A DNA stretch of 64,000 nt. Origin: Chamaea fasciata. Lineage: Eukaryota; Chordata; Aves; Passeriformes; Sylviidae. Positions within the stretch are counted from its first letter, which is position 1, and every line of letters starts with the position of its first letter. The stretch spans positions 3,898,820 through 3,962,819 of the forward strand of contig JARCOQ010000025.1 in the NCBI GenBank assembly GCA_029207755.1, given 5' to 3'. Below the pieces are notes generated by a model. It was given only the letters and a program-made list of their open reading frames with translations. It was not told where the DNA came from and made no database searches. This document shows positions 1 through 13,600 of the stretch, piece by piece. A program made the translations under genes and the position numbers.

Positions 1-1012
1 TCTCTCTGATTCTGTTCTTTGACTTCCTAGCTCCAAACCCAGCCCAGACTGTTACTTATCTATGTGTTGACTCTAAAACACAAAAAGCTGCTGAGTTTTC
101 ATCCTGTCCTCTTAAGCTGCAGGTCCCAAAAGCAGTGTTTGATTTTTCAAGCAAGTGAATGCTTACACTGCTCTTTCTCAGTGCATGCGCATCCTCTCTG
201 TTGATGCAGTTCTTGAGAACCAAAACTTGGAAAAACTTGAATTCAGATTTTCAGTTCAGCACTGCAGGTAAAGCTGAACTTTTTACCACCTACTAAACAG
301 CTGCTGTCTTCCTCTCAGAAGTTTCAGAGCAGAACTGGGCGCTTCAAACATGATAGAACAGACTTAAAGGAAGCACCTGACATCTTTTGATGTCTGATGG
401 ATAACTTGTGCTATTATTCTGTTCAGGAACAGCTCTGTTTACTCTTTTCTCCAGTGTTTCTTTTCCAGCAGCAAAATCACTTACAATAAGTTACTTATTA
501 GAAAACTGTAAAAGAAAAAATGAAACTACAATATGCAAAAAAATATGATTGCTCGAGGTGGAGGTAGTCCATTTTCTGAAATGTTTGTAGTAAGGGGGTG
601 AAAGGATGTTCAGGATATGGGCTGACAAAGTCCAGTTTCATACTGGAGTTGTACTGGAGGGCTGCTGTGTCATCTCTCAAGCCTGTACACAACTGGTGCA
701 GCTCATGCAAGCTCCAGGCATCATTACATCAGCTCTCAGGCATGAAGCCTTCACTGGGTGTCCTCCTCATGCTTACAGCTGGGTTTCTGTGAGGCCTTTT
801 CATGGCTCATGGCAAAGCTGGGATGATGTCCAGTGTGCTTTCACCAGAAGAGATCACATTTTGCACAAGTATTCAGTGCCCTTTCCGTGTCAGTGATGCA
901 CCAGTGCAGTAATTTTTCAGTACTTTAACCTGGTTTGAGGAATCCATTGTCTTTGTTGTCCAGGATAATCTGTTTTCTCCTAATGCTCTACTTTCCCAAA
1001 TCTTCCTGGCAG
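1..1012 (+). other. BRPF3: BRPF3 intron (left-edge partial)
   Basis: No exon is recognised before the acceptor at 1,011-1,012. Open frames near 600-900 show no family motif and no paired splice sites. Confidence 0.55.
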
Positions 1013-4000
1013 TGGTTTGATGCCTCCCAAGCGGAGTCGAGGGAAGCCGGCTCTGTCTCGGGTGCCCTTCTTGGAGGGTGTGAATGGAGACTCTGATTTC
1101 AGTGGCTCAGGTGAGAATTGCTGCCCAGCACCCCCTGCTCTGGACCCACCTGAACCAGGGGGAACACATCTCAGAGCACACCAGGAGCCAGTCCTGCACA
1201 AACGACCCAGGCTGGACCTGCCTGGGCACTATTACCTGCTTTGTTACAGATTTAGCTTATTGCATAGAACATCCTTCCTGCTTCCACCTGTCCTGGTTGC
1301 CTGTGCCCTGTGTTCTCCTTGGAGGCCTGCTTTCTGTAGGGGCTGGTGTGTGTAATGTGCCTGTCACTGTTTCCTCCTGTTTTGGGACTAGTTCTCTTTA
1401 ATGATGGTGTAACACAAACAGGAAATCATAATTATGAGAGGGGTCTCTCTGGAGATGACTTCATAGCTGTTCCCTCTGGTGTTGCTTGCAGGGTCTTTGT
1501 AACAAAGTTGTCTTTGTCAGGCTGTGTTGTAGGTCTGTAAAATTGTCACATTGCTGTAGTACTCCCCCAGGCAGTGCACCATCCTCCTGTGCTCACACAA
1601 CCTGACTGTTGTGTTTCTTAGGGTGTGTCATTGCAGGTTTATGCTGGAGGCCCTGGTACTCCTGTGCCTTTCTGTGCTGGCTCTTGTCGTGGCTCTCTGA
1701 GAATCATTATTATCCTGGCCCTTGTGTGTCTGCTTTGGAGATGAGCTCACAGAGTGAGGCTGCTGCCATGAGAACTGGAATCAGTGGGACAGTTCTGGGG
1801 TTTGGAATATAATTTCATTGCTGAAAGAATACATTTGGAGTGCAGTAGTGGAGAAGCACATCAGATCTGTCCTGCCAGGGTGCTCAGCTGGGTTGTACTC
1901 AGCATTTTCTAGATTCAGTTTCCAATGCCAACATTTCAACATTTTCCCCAGAGCAAGCAGTACTTGCTGTAAATTTTTCATTAATGAAGATTGCTCCTTT
2001 TCCAGGACCAGGACCAGCCAATTTCATATCTATGACCAAACCCATCTCTTGTGGGGCTATTTGATTTCAGTGACTCAGTTTGATTAATGTTCTGTGTTGA
2101 AGAGTTCATGTGAAGCCTCCTGCATGCACAGGCCCATGATTTAGGAGACTGTGACTTTATTTTAGTGCTGAACCTGCCTGCACCTGAGCATAAAGGCTGG
2201 AGTTTGGTACATGCTGAGTTTTATCATAAACACCCAGTTCATATAGATACAAACAAGTGATTTTCCTTTTTGTCTTGTCATTGTGCTTTAAGTACTACAG
2301 TAGTTCACCTGTTTCAGTTGATTACTGCTGAGACAGTGAGGCCTGGGTGAGATGACAGTGTGGTTCCTTTTGTGTTTTCGTAACTCTCTGGCTGGTAACA
2401 ACTCCTAAGCTGTGTCTCCTGCTGTCCCTTAGGCAGGCCTCTGCTGATGTCCTTTGAGAGCCAGGCTGAGCTGGAGCCCCTGGAGCTCGTGTGGGCCAAG
2501 TGCCGTGGTTATCCCTCCTACCCTGCCTTGGTAAGTGCCACAACCTCACCTTGCAGCTCAGGTAGCCCACGACACAGTTCTGTTGTGCACTGTAACCAGA
2601 CAGAAAAGGAAAACTTCCCAAAATCATGTAATATCTGGGGTTTTTTCTCCTTTCCCCTTTGCACGGTGAATTTTCCCTGTGCTCGTTCTTTCAGAGCTTT
2701 GCAGAGGAGTCATAAAGCATTGGTCTCTCATTGTCAGGGGTAGGAGCTCTTTCACTCTCCTCTGCTCTGAGGAGAGTCATCAGTACTGTGGGCATGAGAA
2801 GACCTAAATTTTATAAATGCAGCACCAGGTTCTGCTGCCTGCACATTTCCCTCTTTGGTGAGCACAGCCCCATCTGTAGGTGCCCAGCTGGCCCTGTCAT
2901 GTCTACATCCTCTTGAACAACCATATGTTTGATTTAAATATGAGCATATATGCATGTCCCTTGAATGTGATTTCTTACTGTTTATCTGCCTATTAATGCC
3001 GTCAAAAAGGGCAGATTCTTCTGGAAGGGTGGCCCTCATCCAAATGGGAGCCCAGAAGAGGGAACATCCCAGGATCTGCTGGCCATCCTAAGCAGTTTTA
3101 GTTCTCCATGTGGCTACAGCCAGAGTTAAACTGTGGCTTAGAATGGATTTAACCACTGAGACTGCCTCCTAAAAAGGCTTTTTTATAGCAGCCTGTTGTG
3201 GTGGCAAAGTGTCTTAATAAATTCCTACAGATGGCCAATGTCAAAGCCAGTCTTACTTTTTCAAGCTCTTAGGAGGGTCAGAAGAACAGAGTGAGTATTG
3301 CAGCCACCCGCTTGCTGTTTTCTCCTCCTCCTGTGCTGACATTGCACAAACGTGGACATGGACATTTCTGCTTTATAGGGGGAGAACTGATGTATTTATT
3401 GTGATTTATCTTCAGAATTACTGTAGTCTCTCTTCCCCTGGCGTGATGGAGCCAGCACTGCTTGTCAACTCTCAAAATATTTGGCCTGGTTTTGATCTAA
3501 GGCAGTGTAAATCTGAGCAATGCCACTGATGGCAGCTGAGTTGTTCCAGAATGGAGCTGTTGTGAAATCACATTTTGCCTGGGAACTACAGCAGGAGCAT
3601 CACGTTTATCTGGAGTTTGGTGCGAGGGAGGGAAACCCTTTGCTGAACAGAATAGTACTGAGTTTGTACTGAGTTACACATTAGTGTAAATGCATTTGCA
3701 GCCACACAGAACCACACACATCCCTTTTTCAAGATGGGGTGCTGGGCTTTGGGACTGACTGGCTTCTCTCCCACAGGGGAAGCCTCAGGCTCAAATTTTT
3801 TTAGAGAGACACTCTGAAACCAAGCAAATTTGCTTACCCACCCAAAGCAGACATAATTTTTCTAGCTTGGATACACTAAAAGGACAGAAAAATAATGCAT
3901 TCTGTTCATTGCTGGGAAGGGTTTTGTGCTAAATATCCTCCCCCTGTGTCCCCAGATTATCGACCCCAAGATGCCCCGTGAGGGTTTGCTGCACAACGGA

Positions 4001-7000
4001 GTCCCCATCCCTGTGCCCCCCATGGATGTCCTGAAGCTGGGGGAGCAGAGGCAAACAGAGGCAGGAGAAAAACTCTTCCTTGTCCTTTTCTTTGACAACA
4101 AGAGAACCTGGTGAGTGTGTGCAGGCAGCTCCGTGGTGAGTGTGAGCGGGAAGATTTAACACAGTCTTTGGGATGTGGGAGCACAGAGGGATTATGATGA
4201 TGTTACATGTAAATTGGGGGATTTAAACATGCAGCAGGCAAGAGGAGTCTAAATCAGGAAGACAGCCTGCTTTTCCTGGCCAAGGAGCACAACATCTGAC
4301 AGCTCCACTTCCACAGTGAACAGTCCAGCATCCTTCACCCAGAGCTCACATCACCACAAAAATCACATAAAATCATCACATGAAGCACATGAAGAGAATT
4401 TACAGCCAATTACAGGGAGCATTTGACTTCAGAACACCAGCAGTCTGTTGCAGTGCTGCATAAAAGATTTGCCAAAAATTTCTAGGCTAACATTTTCAAA
4501 ATGCAGGGTTTGTTTCATATTTAGCCTCGGCTGATTTTTTCAGAGGTGCTGAGTACCAGCAGTTTTCAAATCAAGATTTTTATTTAAGATGGAAAATGTA
4601 GGTATAAGCACATAGGTTCAAAGCAAGAAAAATATCTGAAGGCCTTTTGTTGTTACACTTCAGCCAGGATGAATCTGCTGATTTTAGGATTAGTTGCTGA
4701 CCATGCTCACGTGGTAACAGCCAACCAGCCAGATAAAATAAGCCATAAACCAGTGAAGAGCCTTAAAACTACCACTAAGTCTTTAAAATCTGTGTTTGGA
4801 ACAATGGGAAATTTGTAAAATTGAAGATTTATGCTGGAAGAGGTGACAGCTGCATGCTGAGCCCACTGGATTATTGAACCAGCAAATAAATCCCACATGG
4901 GAACATGACCCGAGAGCAGTGACACGGGAGGCAGGACCTGTGTGCAGCTGGGATCACAGAAACACGGTTTATGCTGTGGATAAAGTGGATGCTGGATTGT
5001 TGGGATGCTGTGGGAACAGAGGAGAGCTGGGCTGGCCTTTTCTTCTGCTGCCTCTGTAAAATAACATATCAGGAGTTTAAAAAGAAGCCTTGTGGTGTTT
5101 GAAGAGCCCTGCTCCTGGGGAAGGTTTGTGCTGGCTGCCTGTGAAGGTTGGAGCAGGGAAGCTCCAAGAGATCAGGGAAAGGCTGGAGGAAGGGGGTGGA
5201 CATTGCCAGGGCTGGAGGGAAGATAGAGCAGAACCAAACACACAGAGGAGTGTGTTTGGGGAGGCTTCCCCTGACATCTGGGGGCTGCTGCAGTGTTTGA
5301 TGGGGTCTGAAGAGATGGGGACAAGGTGCAACAAAGGGAGAAGTATTTGCCATCTGCTTGGGAAACTGGGAAGGGGACCGGGTTTACATCACTTGATGAG
5401 GGTGTCTGTGTCCTCTGGGTAAAAGAGGTGTGGGGAGACAAAGTCCTGAGGCTTTTAATTAGCACACTGCATTGTTCCCCCGTTCCTGATTACAGGAACC
5501 ACTTGATAAAGAGCATGTTCTGCAAAGAGAGACTAATGATTGGTAGCAGAAAATCAATGGCACTGCCATGCTGCCTCTTGCTGGAGTCATCAGTTTTCAA
5601 AATCTTGAATCCAAGGTTGTCATTGAAGCTATCTTCCCAATAAAAGTAAACATGTCCTTGGCTTTGCCCTGCTCTTGTTGAATACAAGCTCTGCTGCGTG
5701 TTTACTCTCTTCAGAGCCCACTCAGAGCCTTGTCTGCAGTTTGTGGGAAGCTGAGGTGCCTCAGGAAAGTACTAAAAACCCCTCTTGGAGTCAGATCTAA
5801 TTTTGATTGATTTCAGTGATGCTGCAGAAGGGTGGCAAAGACTGAAATTGTTACCTTTGTGTGAAGAGAGGCTGAGCTGCCCCAGATTGCCCATATTGGC
5901 TGAGTGGGAGATGCATTGAGCTGTGCCAGCAGTGGCTGAGGTGGAGCTCCAAGGGGCTGGATGTCATTAGGAGAGGTGGGTGACACATTTCTCAGTGTCC
6001 AGTTGACCTGGACGAATGACCACACAATAAAAGCTTGCTACAGACAAGGCATTTGCAGTTAAAGGAATCCTTTGGGGTCAGGCTGGGCTTGGGATGTGTC
6101 ATCCTGGTTCTGGATGATACTCAGATAGTTGTACCCACCTAAACTAATGGTTTCAGCTTCTTGGAACAAGACAGGGCTTTCCTCGGGATAAAAACTCACT
6201 TTGCACCATGGACATCCCTGTGTTTGCTGCTGTGTGGAACACAGGAATTTCCAACTTTCCCCTGAGCTCCAAGGAGCATTGAAAGCTTTGAGTAAGGGCT
6301 CCAAGGAGAGAGAAGACTGTGCTCAGAAGGCATTTTGGCTGCAGGGGCTTCTTCTATGTCAAATGCAGGGATTTAAACATTTGTGCCATCGTTGTGGGGT
6401 GTTGATGATAAATGAATACATTAGGTGAGGGTAACTGCTCCTGGGGAGGAGGTGACAGGTCTTTGCCCTCCTCTCTGCTGCAGGCAGTGGCTGCCACGGG
6501 ACAAAGTGTTTCCCCTGGGCGTGGATGACACCGTGGACAAGCTGAAGATGATGGAGGGACGCAAAACCAGCATCCGCAAGTCGGTGCAGGTGGCCTACGA
6601 CAGAGCCATGATCCACCTGAGCCGGGTGCAGGGGGACAACCCCTTCATCCCAGCCACCTACCTGTGAGAGCTGCTGGGGCCAGCCCTCCTGCTCCTCCTC
6701 ACCTCCAGCAGCTGTCAGCGCTCCTCTGAGTACCCTGAAATGTGCCAAAAAAATCCCCTTTGTCCAGCTTCTTCCTGAATGTGTCTTGCTGAAGAGCTGG
6801 CAGGAGATGAAATGTAGTCTGCAGGGAGTGAGGTAGGTGGGAAAAGCTGACAGGTGACAGGAGCCAAGGTGAGTTGCTGCAGTGAGCAGAGCACGCAGCA
6901 CTTGGATGTTTGGACCTCATGCACCGTCCCCTGCTTCCCCTGTGCTGCCAGGGTTTTGAGTCGTCAGCCAGTCCCAGGTAATTCCTGGGAACCTGGCACC

Positions 7001-8690
7001 ACCAGGATTCTCTACAGAAATCCCAGCTGGACTTTGTTGTGCCAAATTTACCCTAACCATCATTGGCCTTTTCGTTTTTGTTTAAATGACGTTGTCCTGT
7101 CACATAAAAACTGCACAGAATCGTAGCTGGGAGCTCTGATTGTGACTCTCCTGCCTACGTACATTGTGTTTTCATGTTTAGATTTCTCTCACTGCATTTA
7201 GAAAAGCTTGAGATTTTGGTAACCTTTCCCCCCTGCACAGTTTCATGCACAGATGCACAGAGCTTTAAAGATGAAAATCAAATTACCTGACCTGTGTCTG
7301 TATGTATGTCCTAGAAATTGATTTTGTAGCTTCACGTCTCAGTTCTGCTTGTTGCAGTAACATTTCATATCATGACTTAGCACAGTACCTAAGAAAAGGT
7401 AACTTCCTTTTTTAAGAAGTAATTTTGGAGGTGTCTGTTGAGCTGGAGCAGCTCTGCAGGCACTGAGGTTGATCAGGGTTGGAGGGAGATGCATCTTTTG
7501 TGTTGGTTTATGCACATTTGGTGTAAGGCTCCTCTTCCTTTTCCCCCCCCCCCTTTTCTGTCTCCCCGCTTTCCTCTGCCACATTTTGGACTGAAACCAA
7601 GCACTGACCAGAGCACACGACCCTGCTGCTGTTTCACCTTCTCCCACACGTGCACATCCTTCCCTGGTGTGTGGGTCTCCAGTGTTGTCATCCAGGTAAA
7701 CCCAGACAATCCCTGTTGCTTTGGGTTTGCATTGCAAAAAAAAAAAAAAACGGGGACAAACTGATGTTTGGGAACTTGGTGACTAAATCTTTTCTATTAG
7801 CCAAGGACTTTATGATTTCTCTGATCTCTTCTGTTGCATATCCCTCTTTGCTTTCCCATTTTAAAGAGCCAAAGGTGCAAAGCAAGATTATAGATTGAAT
7901 ATCATCATTTTGCTTTTTAACTCAGTATTTTTTTATTATTTTTAACTTTTTCATACTGAAGAGAATGTGGAGTCAAAATAATAATAATTAATGATAATGA
8001 ATAGTAGGGAGTAATCACTGCCATTTCTACTTGCTCTACTTTTTTAAAATACCACTTCTTATGCATTGGGGCATGGAACTGCATTGGAAGGAATTTTAAG
8101 ATTCCTCTAACATAGAGAGATGGGGCATAGGAGTTTGTAAAAATATTAATAGTGATAATAATGCCCGTGGAGTTTGGCTAGGGAAGGATGTTGTGTATAT
8201 AGTTGTAAAATGTTCTAAATTATTTAGACCTATTGTCACCATTCTTGAAGTCCTCAGTTGTGTTGCTGGGTCTTTTATATGCACACAGTGTAATTTATTT
8301 AAAGGAACATACACTTTTCCAGGTGGTAGCTCAGCTGTGGACTAGTGACCTGTGTATATGTTTTAAGGTCTTGGGAGTTGGTATTTTATTTTTTGTTTTC
8401 GGTTTTGTTTGGTTTTTTTAAATGATTTTAGAATTTGGATTGGCTGATATCCTGTTGTTGCTACAGAACCTAAATGTTACTGTCAGTCTGCTGTAAAGCA
8501 CAGATTGCTCTATTTATTGTAGAAAGTGAGTTTATTTGCTTTCTAGAATTGTTTATATCAGATGGTATAAGAGAAGTAATAAGAAAATCTATGCTTGTAA
8601 AGAAAAAAAAAAGCTAATTTTACCTACTATAATCTGACTGTCTGAGACTATATTTTCTCTCTGAGAAATAAATGTTCTAATGTATGGGAA
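1..8690 (+). CDS. BRPF3: BRPF3, 3' part (last four coding exons and 3' UTR)
   Basis: BRPF proteins are scaffolds that hold MYST acetyltransferases (KAT7/HBO1 for BRPF3) with ING and MEAF6 on chromatin in the nucleus. The four exons (listed separately) give 177 complete codons and a TGA stop. They include a basic linker ([13 protein letters not shown]) and a whole PWWP domain: [16 protein letters not shown], then [19 protein letters not shown]. The C-terminus ends in [16 protein letters not shown] chose BRPF3 over BRPF1 or BRD1 because BRPF3 ends in a short tail of this kind, whereas the paralogues end in a Ser/Asp-rich tail. All junctions have AG/GT borders and keep phase. The PHD-zinc knuckle-PHD module, the bromodomain and the promoter lie left of the window. 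The gene converges on TBC1D22B. Confidence 0.93.
1013..1110 (+). CDS. BRPF3: BRPF3 coding exon, basic linker before PWWP
   Basis: The exon is bounded by TTCCTGGCAG and GTGAGA. It enters with one base of a split codon and leaves with one. It encodes [19 protein letters not shown] and an acidic stretch ending DSDFSGS. Confidence 0.9.
2433..2530 (+). CDS. BRPF3: BRPF3 coding exon, first half of PWWP
   Basis: The acceptor is CCCTTAG and the donor GTAAGT. It encodes [20 protein letters not shown], the first PWWP strand, and ends on a whole codon. Confidence 0.95.
3956..4110 (+). CDS. BRPF3: BRPF3 coding exon, PWWP core
   Basis: The acceptor is CCCCAG and the donor GTGAGT. It encodes [19 protein letters not shown] and onward to [11 protein letters not shown], leaving two bases of a split Trp codon. 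Confidence 0.95.
6484..6667 (+). CDS. BRPF3: BRPF3 last coding exon with stop
   Basis: The acceptor is TGCTGCAG. It completes the Trp codon, reads [15 protein letters not shown] and a helical, basic tail ([20 protein letters not shown]), and stops at TGA 6,665-6,667. Confidence 0.95.
6668..8690 (+). other. BRPF3: BRPF3 3' UTR
   Basis: About 2 kb of AT-rich sequence without a sustained frame follows the stop. It contains homopolymer runs (C at about 7,543, A at about 7,736) and ends at an AATAAA signal. The length is inferred. Confidence 0.7.
8667..8672 (+). terminator. BRPF3: BRPF3 poly(A) signal AATAAA
   Basis: A canonical AATAAA lies about 20 bases before a genomic run of A at 8,689-8,700, the expected distance for the cleavage site. 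Confidence 0.7.
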
Positions 8691-8700
8691 AAAAAAAAAA

Positions 8701-9114
8701 CACCAAAACAAACAAAGCAACAAAACACCACCCTCTCAGAAAGAGTTCTTCCTTGCTATTGTTGTCCTGAAATCAAGAACTTACCGTAATGGCTTTTAAT
8801 CATCCTCGTGGTGCCAGGTGCAGGTGGGAAGAGCAAGGACAGGGAGGTGACACAGGGAGGGGCTTCCTGTCCTGCCTCCACCACGTCCTGTGTCCCCTGT
8901 GCCGAGGGTGACACAACTGGGTGCTGCACGGAGGTCCAACCTTGTGCTGTTTTTGTTTGTAGGGTTGTTTTTTGTTTGCTTGGAGTTTTTAAAATTCTTA
9001 ATTGATGTTAAACTAAGGCCCACTCTGTTTTCTCAGAGGAAAAAACAAAAGGCACACATAAACATAAAGTCCAAATGCCTGAGAAAAACAGCTCCACCTT
9101 AGGAAAGTGATTTC
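8701..9114. other. Short gap between convergent genes
   Basis: Roughly 0.4 kb separates the inferred 3' ends of BRPF3 and TBC1D22B. It holds A-rich simple sequence (CAAAACAAACAAAGC type) at 8,700-8,730 and nothing else recognisable. Confidence 0.5.
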
Positions 9115-10657
9115 TTGGGATACTGTTTGGAGTTTTATTGGCAACAAGGTTCTGCCTGTCAAATGCTTGGCCCCAGCCTCAGGGCCTGCTGCTTTCCCCC
9201 ACTGGGAACAGAAAGGGAGCAGGGAGGGACTGGGAGCCTCCCCCCCGCCAGGAAAGCCCAGGTGGCCCAGCAGGAGTTCAGGGTGGCCCAGAGCCGTCCC
9301 CTCAGGCCCTCCCAAAGGCAGCCCATGGCACAGCACAGAGGGAATGGCCCACGAAAACATCCCCAGCCGTTGGAGTTAACAGCACCCACAGCAGGGCCTG
9401 CCCACAGGGCTGCTGGGGACAGCCACTGCTGCACCCAGGATTGCTCCTCCCGGGAGTGCTGCCCCAGCACAGCCCTGCCCTGCCAGCACTGCAGCCCCTG
9501 TGCCTCCAACGGGCTCTCCCTTGCTTCTGCTGGAGCTCCCATCTGCTGCCCAAACCCTGAGATGTGTTTCTGTCACACCTCGGGCAGAGCCAGCACTGCA
9601 AGAACCCCTCGGGGTGGAAACCTGCAGCTCTGGAACACCCCCCACCCACCTCCAGAGGGGTTCAAAACCCTACAACACCACAGGCAGGCATCCTTCTCAG
9701 CGTGGAGAGGATGGGGAGAACCGGGGCTTCGTGTTATAAATATAAAATCTGCTACAAAGAGAAGACATATATTGTACATCTTTGACCCATATACACAAGA
9801 ACACAATATACACAGAACGCCTCGGAGGAGTGGGGACATTGTCAGGAGGTTTTTGAGAGATGTTGCTCCCCTACCAGCACCCCCTCCGTGCCTCCCCCAC
9901 ACACTGGATGGGGCTGCACTCACAGAACATCAGTCACCAAAAGTTCCACCACGCCGGCACGCATCATTCCAGGTGTGTGTGGATGGAGTGGTCGTGGCCC
10001 CCGTCGTGCCTGCCCTGCTGCCCTGGGGGAGAGGTAGGCGAAGAGGATGGAGAGAAGGAGGGAGGGCAGGCACGAGGGACTCTCTTGTGAACCCACAAAG
10101 TGCTTGGGGGGTCTCTGGCCCCTCGGAGCGAAGGTAGGCCCTGAGAGAAACTTCTTGCCCTGCCACCCTCGTGGGGAAGGATTCTGCGGCCAGGCAGGTC
10201 TCTGATAAGGCATTTTCATCTGGGACTTGGCGCAAACAGTGTCAGAAGAGAGGAGGGAGCAGATGGTGCAGGGCAACGGGAGGCAGCGAAGCCGAAGTGG
10301 TCCCAGCCAGACAAGCCCAGGACAGGGAGTGGAGAGGACAGGAGGGCTTCGTCTCCGGCTCAGTTTATCTGTAAAGCTTCCCCCATGTTCTCCCTCAGCC
10401 CCTTGAAGCTTCCCATCCTGGCGTGAGCCACCAGCACGGAGTGAAATACTGAGAGTCGTCAAAATGGCACATCCAGGCGCATGGAGTGGCAGACAGGCAC
10501 ACGTTCAGAGTTAAGACAAGAGTTCAGGTGAGCTTTGTACAGCAAGGAGCAGCTCCTGGCTGGAGTGTCTGAGGACTTGGGATGACAAAAATGCCACAGT
10601 GATCAGATCGGGCCAGGGCGAGGGGCGGGCACGGGAGAGAGGAGCCAGTCCGGGCAC
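9115..10657 (-). other. TBC1D22B: TBC1D22B 3' UTR
   Basis: Sequence between the stop and the candidate poly(A) signal. It includes an AT-rich patch at 9,735-9,815. The 340-codon open frame on the + strand at 9,115-10,137 lies in this UTR and has no family motif. Confidence 0.6.
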
Positions 10658-13600
10658 CTATCGGCGGTAATGGTTCGGGGCATCTGCAAACATGTACTTG
10701 AGTCTGTAGGCTTCAGCCAGCAGCAGCCCAATCTCTTCATTACCCCAGTGTATCGTGGGCAGGTTTTGTAGCAACATCAAAAGGCCCTGGAAGAGGGGAA
10801 GGTGCTTAGTCTGGAGAGGCTGAAGGCAGAGCACGGATCCACACTGTGGGCTTGGGGCCGGCCCGAGCAGTGGCAGCAGCGCTCAGTAACTTTTGCTCAC
10901 CACACTCCCAGGGCTGAAAGGCTCAGGGACAACATCAAGATGTGCTTGGGTCTAGGTCTGAACCAGTGAAGCATCCCAAGCCCCTTGGAATAAAGGGTGT
11001 TGTTACAGGGTTACAGCTGGACACAGGAGGGCAAACACTGTGATCAGAGGAGGAATGGGATGTTTGAACCCTCCAAAACCTCCGTTCTCTGTCCTTATCA
11101 CCAAGGCTCAAGTGACTTCTAGGCAAAGCTCCTGAGACCCGATGATCTTGGAGCCAGCTCTGACAGTTGTCTATGTCCACACTTGGATCCCAACCAGAGC
11201 AATTCCCTCCCCTCTACTTCCCCAGGGAATCACCCCCAACCTCAGGGTCTTACTTGGAAGTCTTCCTCATCCAGGATCTCCTTCCGCCACTTGATCAAGA
11301 AGGCAGCGCAGACGTACAGGTGGAAATGGGAGAATCCTTCTGGCTCTGACTGTGGACAGCAAAACTCTGCGTGAACTCCTGCAGCTCAGCTGGAGAACAA
11401 CCCCCCAGACACAGATGTCCTACTGGGCCACCCAGCTGGCTGTAAACATCCTGGGGCCACACCGCTTTGTTTCCCTCAGCACCCTCTGTCCCCAGGGGGA
11501 CAGGGACACAAGTGACAGTGACAAGCCAAGCAGGGAGGGCAGTGCGTACCTGGTAGGTGTCCCAGAGGCGGATGGTGCAGCGGAGGGGCAGCTCCCTCAT
11601 GAGCAGGTTGTTCATCCAGCGAAAGGCAAACTGCAGGTACTCGACCTCGTACTTCCTAAAGTGATTATGTACCTGCTCTGAAACAGCACATTTCACTTAC
11701 ACACCTGGGGCTCACAGTGCTCCTGCACGCTGCTCACAGCACAGTGGCTTTCACACACTTCCAGGCTGAGACCTTTTTCTCCCAAATTCCTCCTCTCCTC
11801 ACCCTGTGCTGTCACCAGGAGGTTTCTGGCCGACCCTGCCCTGCTCTGCTTCCATGGGTGCTGTAAGAAGTGTTTACCCCTGCTCTGAGAGTTGTCCCAA
11901 AGGAGGCCTCGCCCTGCTGTGACAAACCTGACCAGGCTCCTGTGTCACCTACCATCGATCCTGCTGACCAGCTCCTCCAGGGCTTTCACTTTCTTCTGGA
12001 TCCCCGGCTGTGCAAAGGTGTAATTGTCCTGTGGGGAGAGGCCCTGAGTCAGAGGCAGCAGCTTTACCAACAGCTGGAAATGATCAAACCCAGATCAGCA
12101 GTTGGACAGTTGGGATGAGATTATCCTGAGCCAAGGAGACAGGGATCTTGAGCACCAGGATTGTTTGCCTGCTGTGAGTTCCCTGGTCAGGAGGGCCCAC
12201 CTGCACAGCCACAGCACCCATCTCCCCAGGATTTCACCACCAGATCTAGCTCAGTGAAGCAGCAAAACCTCCTTAACGCTGGAGCATGCAGAATACTCAC
12301 CCAGACAGGGAGAGGAGACAAGCACACTGCCACCCCAGCGAGGGCAAAGGAATTCCTGTGGCCCCAGAGGCTCACCTGTATCCCATCCAGCAGCTTGCTC
12401 ATGCACCAAAAGCTGTCGGCTTCAATGCTCCGTAAAACATCCTGGGACAGGTTTGTCACATCAAAGTTTTCCACATCCTCCTCTGCAAAACAGAGAGGGA
12501 AGAGCATCATGGAGATGAGGGACACCAGGGACAATCCCAGGGGCTTTACGAGGCCAAAGCTTTGCAGGAGGCACTGCAACACTCCCTGTGTGTTAGGGGT
12601 CTGCCTGGCACAGTCACAGCACCCGTGCACTCACCTGTTTCTCCAACTGAGCTGAAAAACCCCAAAAGACTTGTTGGTCATGCCCTGAACCCAGTCCAGC
12701 TCCCCTGGGAATCATGGGAGGGATCCCACAGCACTTTTGTCATCCTTCTGAGATAAGGGCTGTTCAGGGACAAAGATCTGGCACGTTGGAACCCCTTCAG
12801 GCAAAGCACACCTGCCCCGGGGGACAGCAGGTCTCTGCCAGCTGGGAGCACCACAGGGAGAACTGGGAGAGGGGAAACCTTCACTGCAACCAGAAACCAG
12901 GGAAGGAAACCCTGCCCGTGGCTTGGGGCAGCACAAGGGAGCTGCCAGGTCCTGCTCCCAGCTGGATTCATCAGCATCATCCCAGGAACAAAGCACAACA
13001 GAGGCTGCCAGCTTTGAGGCCTCATGAGGAAGAACTGCCAAAGCTTCAGGAACCTCACTAGGACAGGAGGACCCTCAGGCATAGCTGCAAGAACCCAAAA
13101 GCATGCAAAGATCATTTCTGGCAGCAGAAAAGGCACTGAGTTAAATCCAGCACAGGGACAGCTGGGCCATGGCAGACAGAGCTCAGCTTCGTGGGGTTTC
13201 TGCCTCTCCTGGAGCCCAGCTGGCAGGAGAGCTCCAGCAAACAGACGCTGCCCCATGCACAGAGTGTGTGCAGCCTCGGTGTGGGGGAAGCAGAGATTGG
13301 TGCAAGTTTGTTTTTCAAAGCCAGTGGGAGTCTGACAGCACAAGGGTCAGTGGCAGCTCTGTCCCCAAAGGGTTCTCACAGAGTAAAGAAGGCTCCCTGC
13401 TTTCAGATGGGCTCGTGAACCCCCAGGGTGTGTAAGGGAGAGATGCCTCGAGGATGGAATGACAGTGGTGCTGGCTGAGCTTGGAGCATCACCTGCTCCA
13501 AGCCAGGCTCACCTTAACCTGGTGGCTGGAGGGGGAAACAGGCATGGGAAGGCAGTGGGACCGAGGTGGGGACACAGGAGACACAGGCCTGGCCCTCCTG

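Noticed and set aside
6359..6901. 180-codon - strand frame
   Set aside because: It is antisense to the last BRPF3 exon and its UTR.
9115..10137. 340-codon open frame on the + strand
   Set aside because: It lies in the inferred TBC1D22B 3' UTR on the opposite strand, has low-complexity Pro/Arg/Gly content and no motif.
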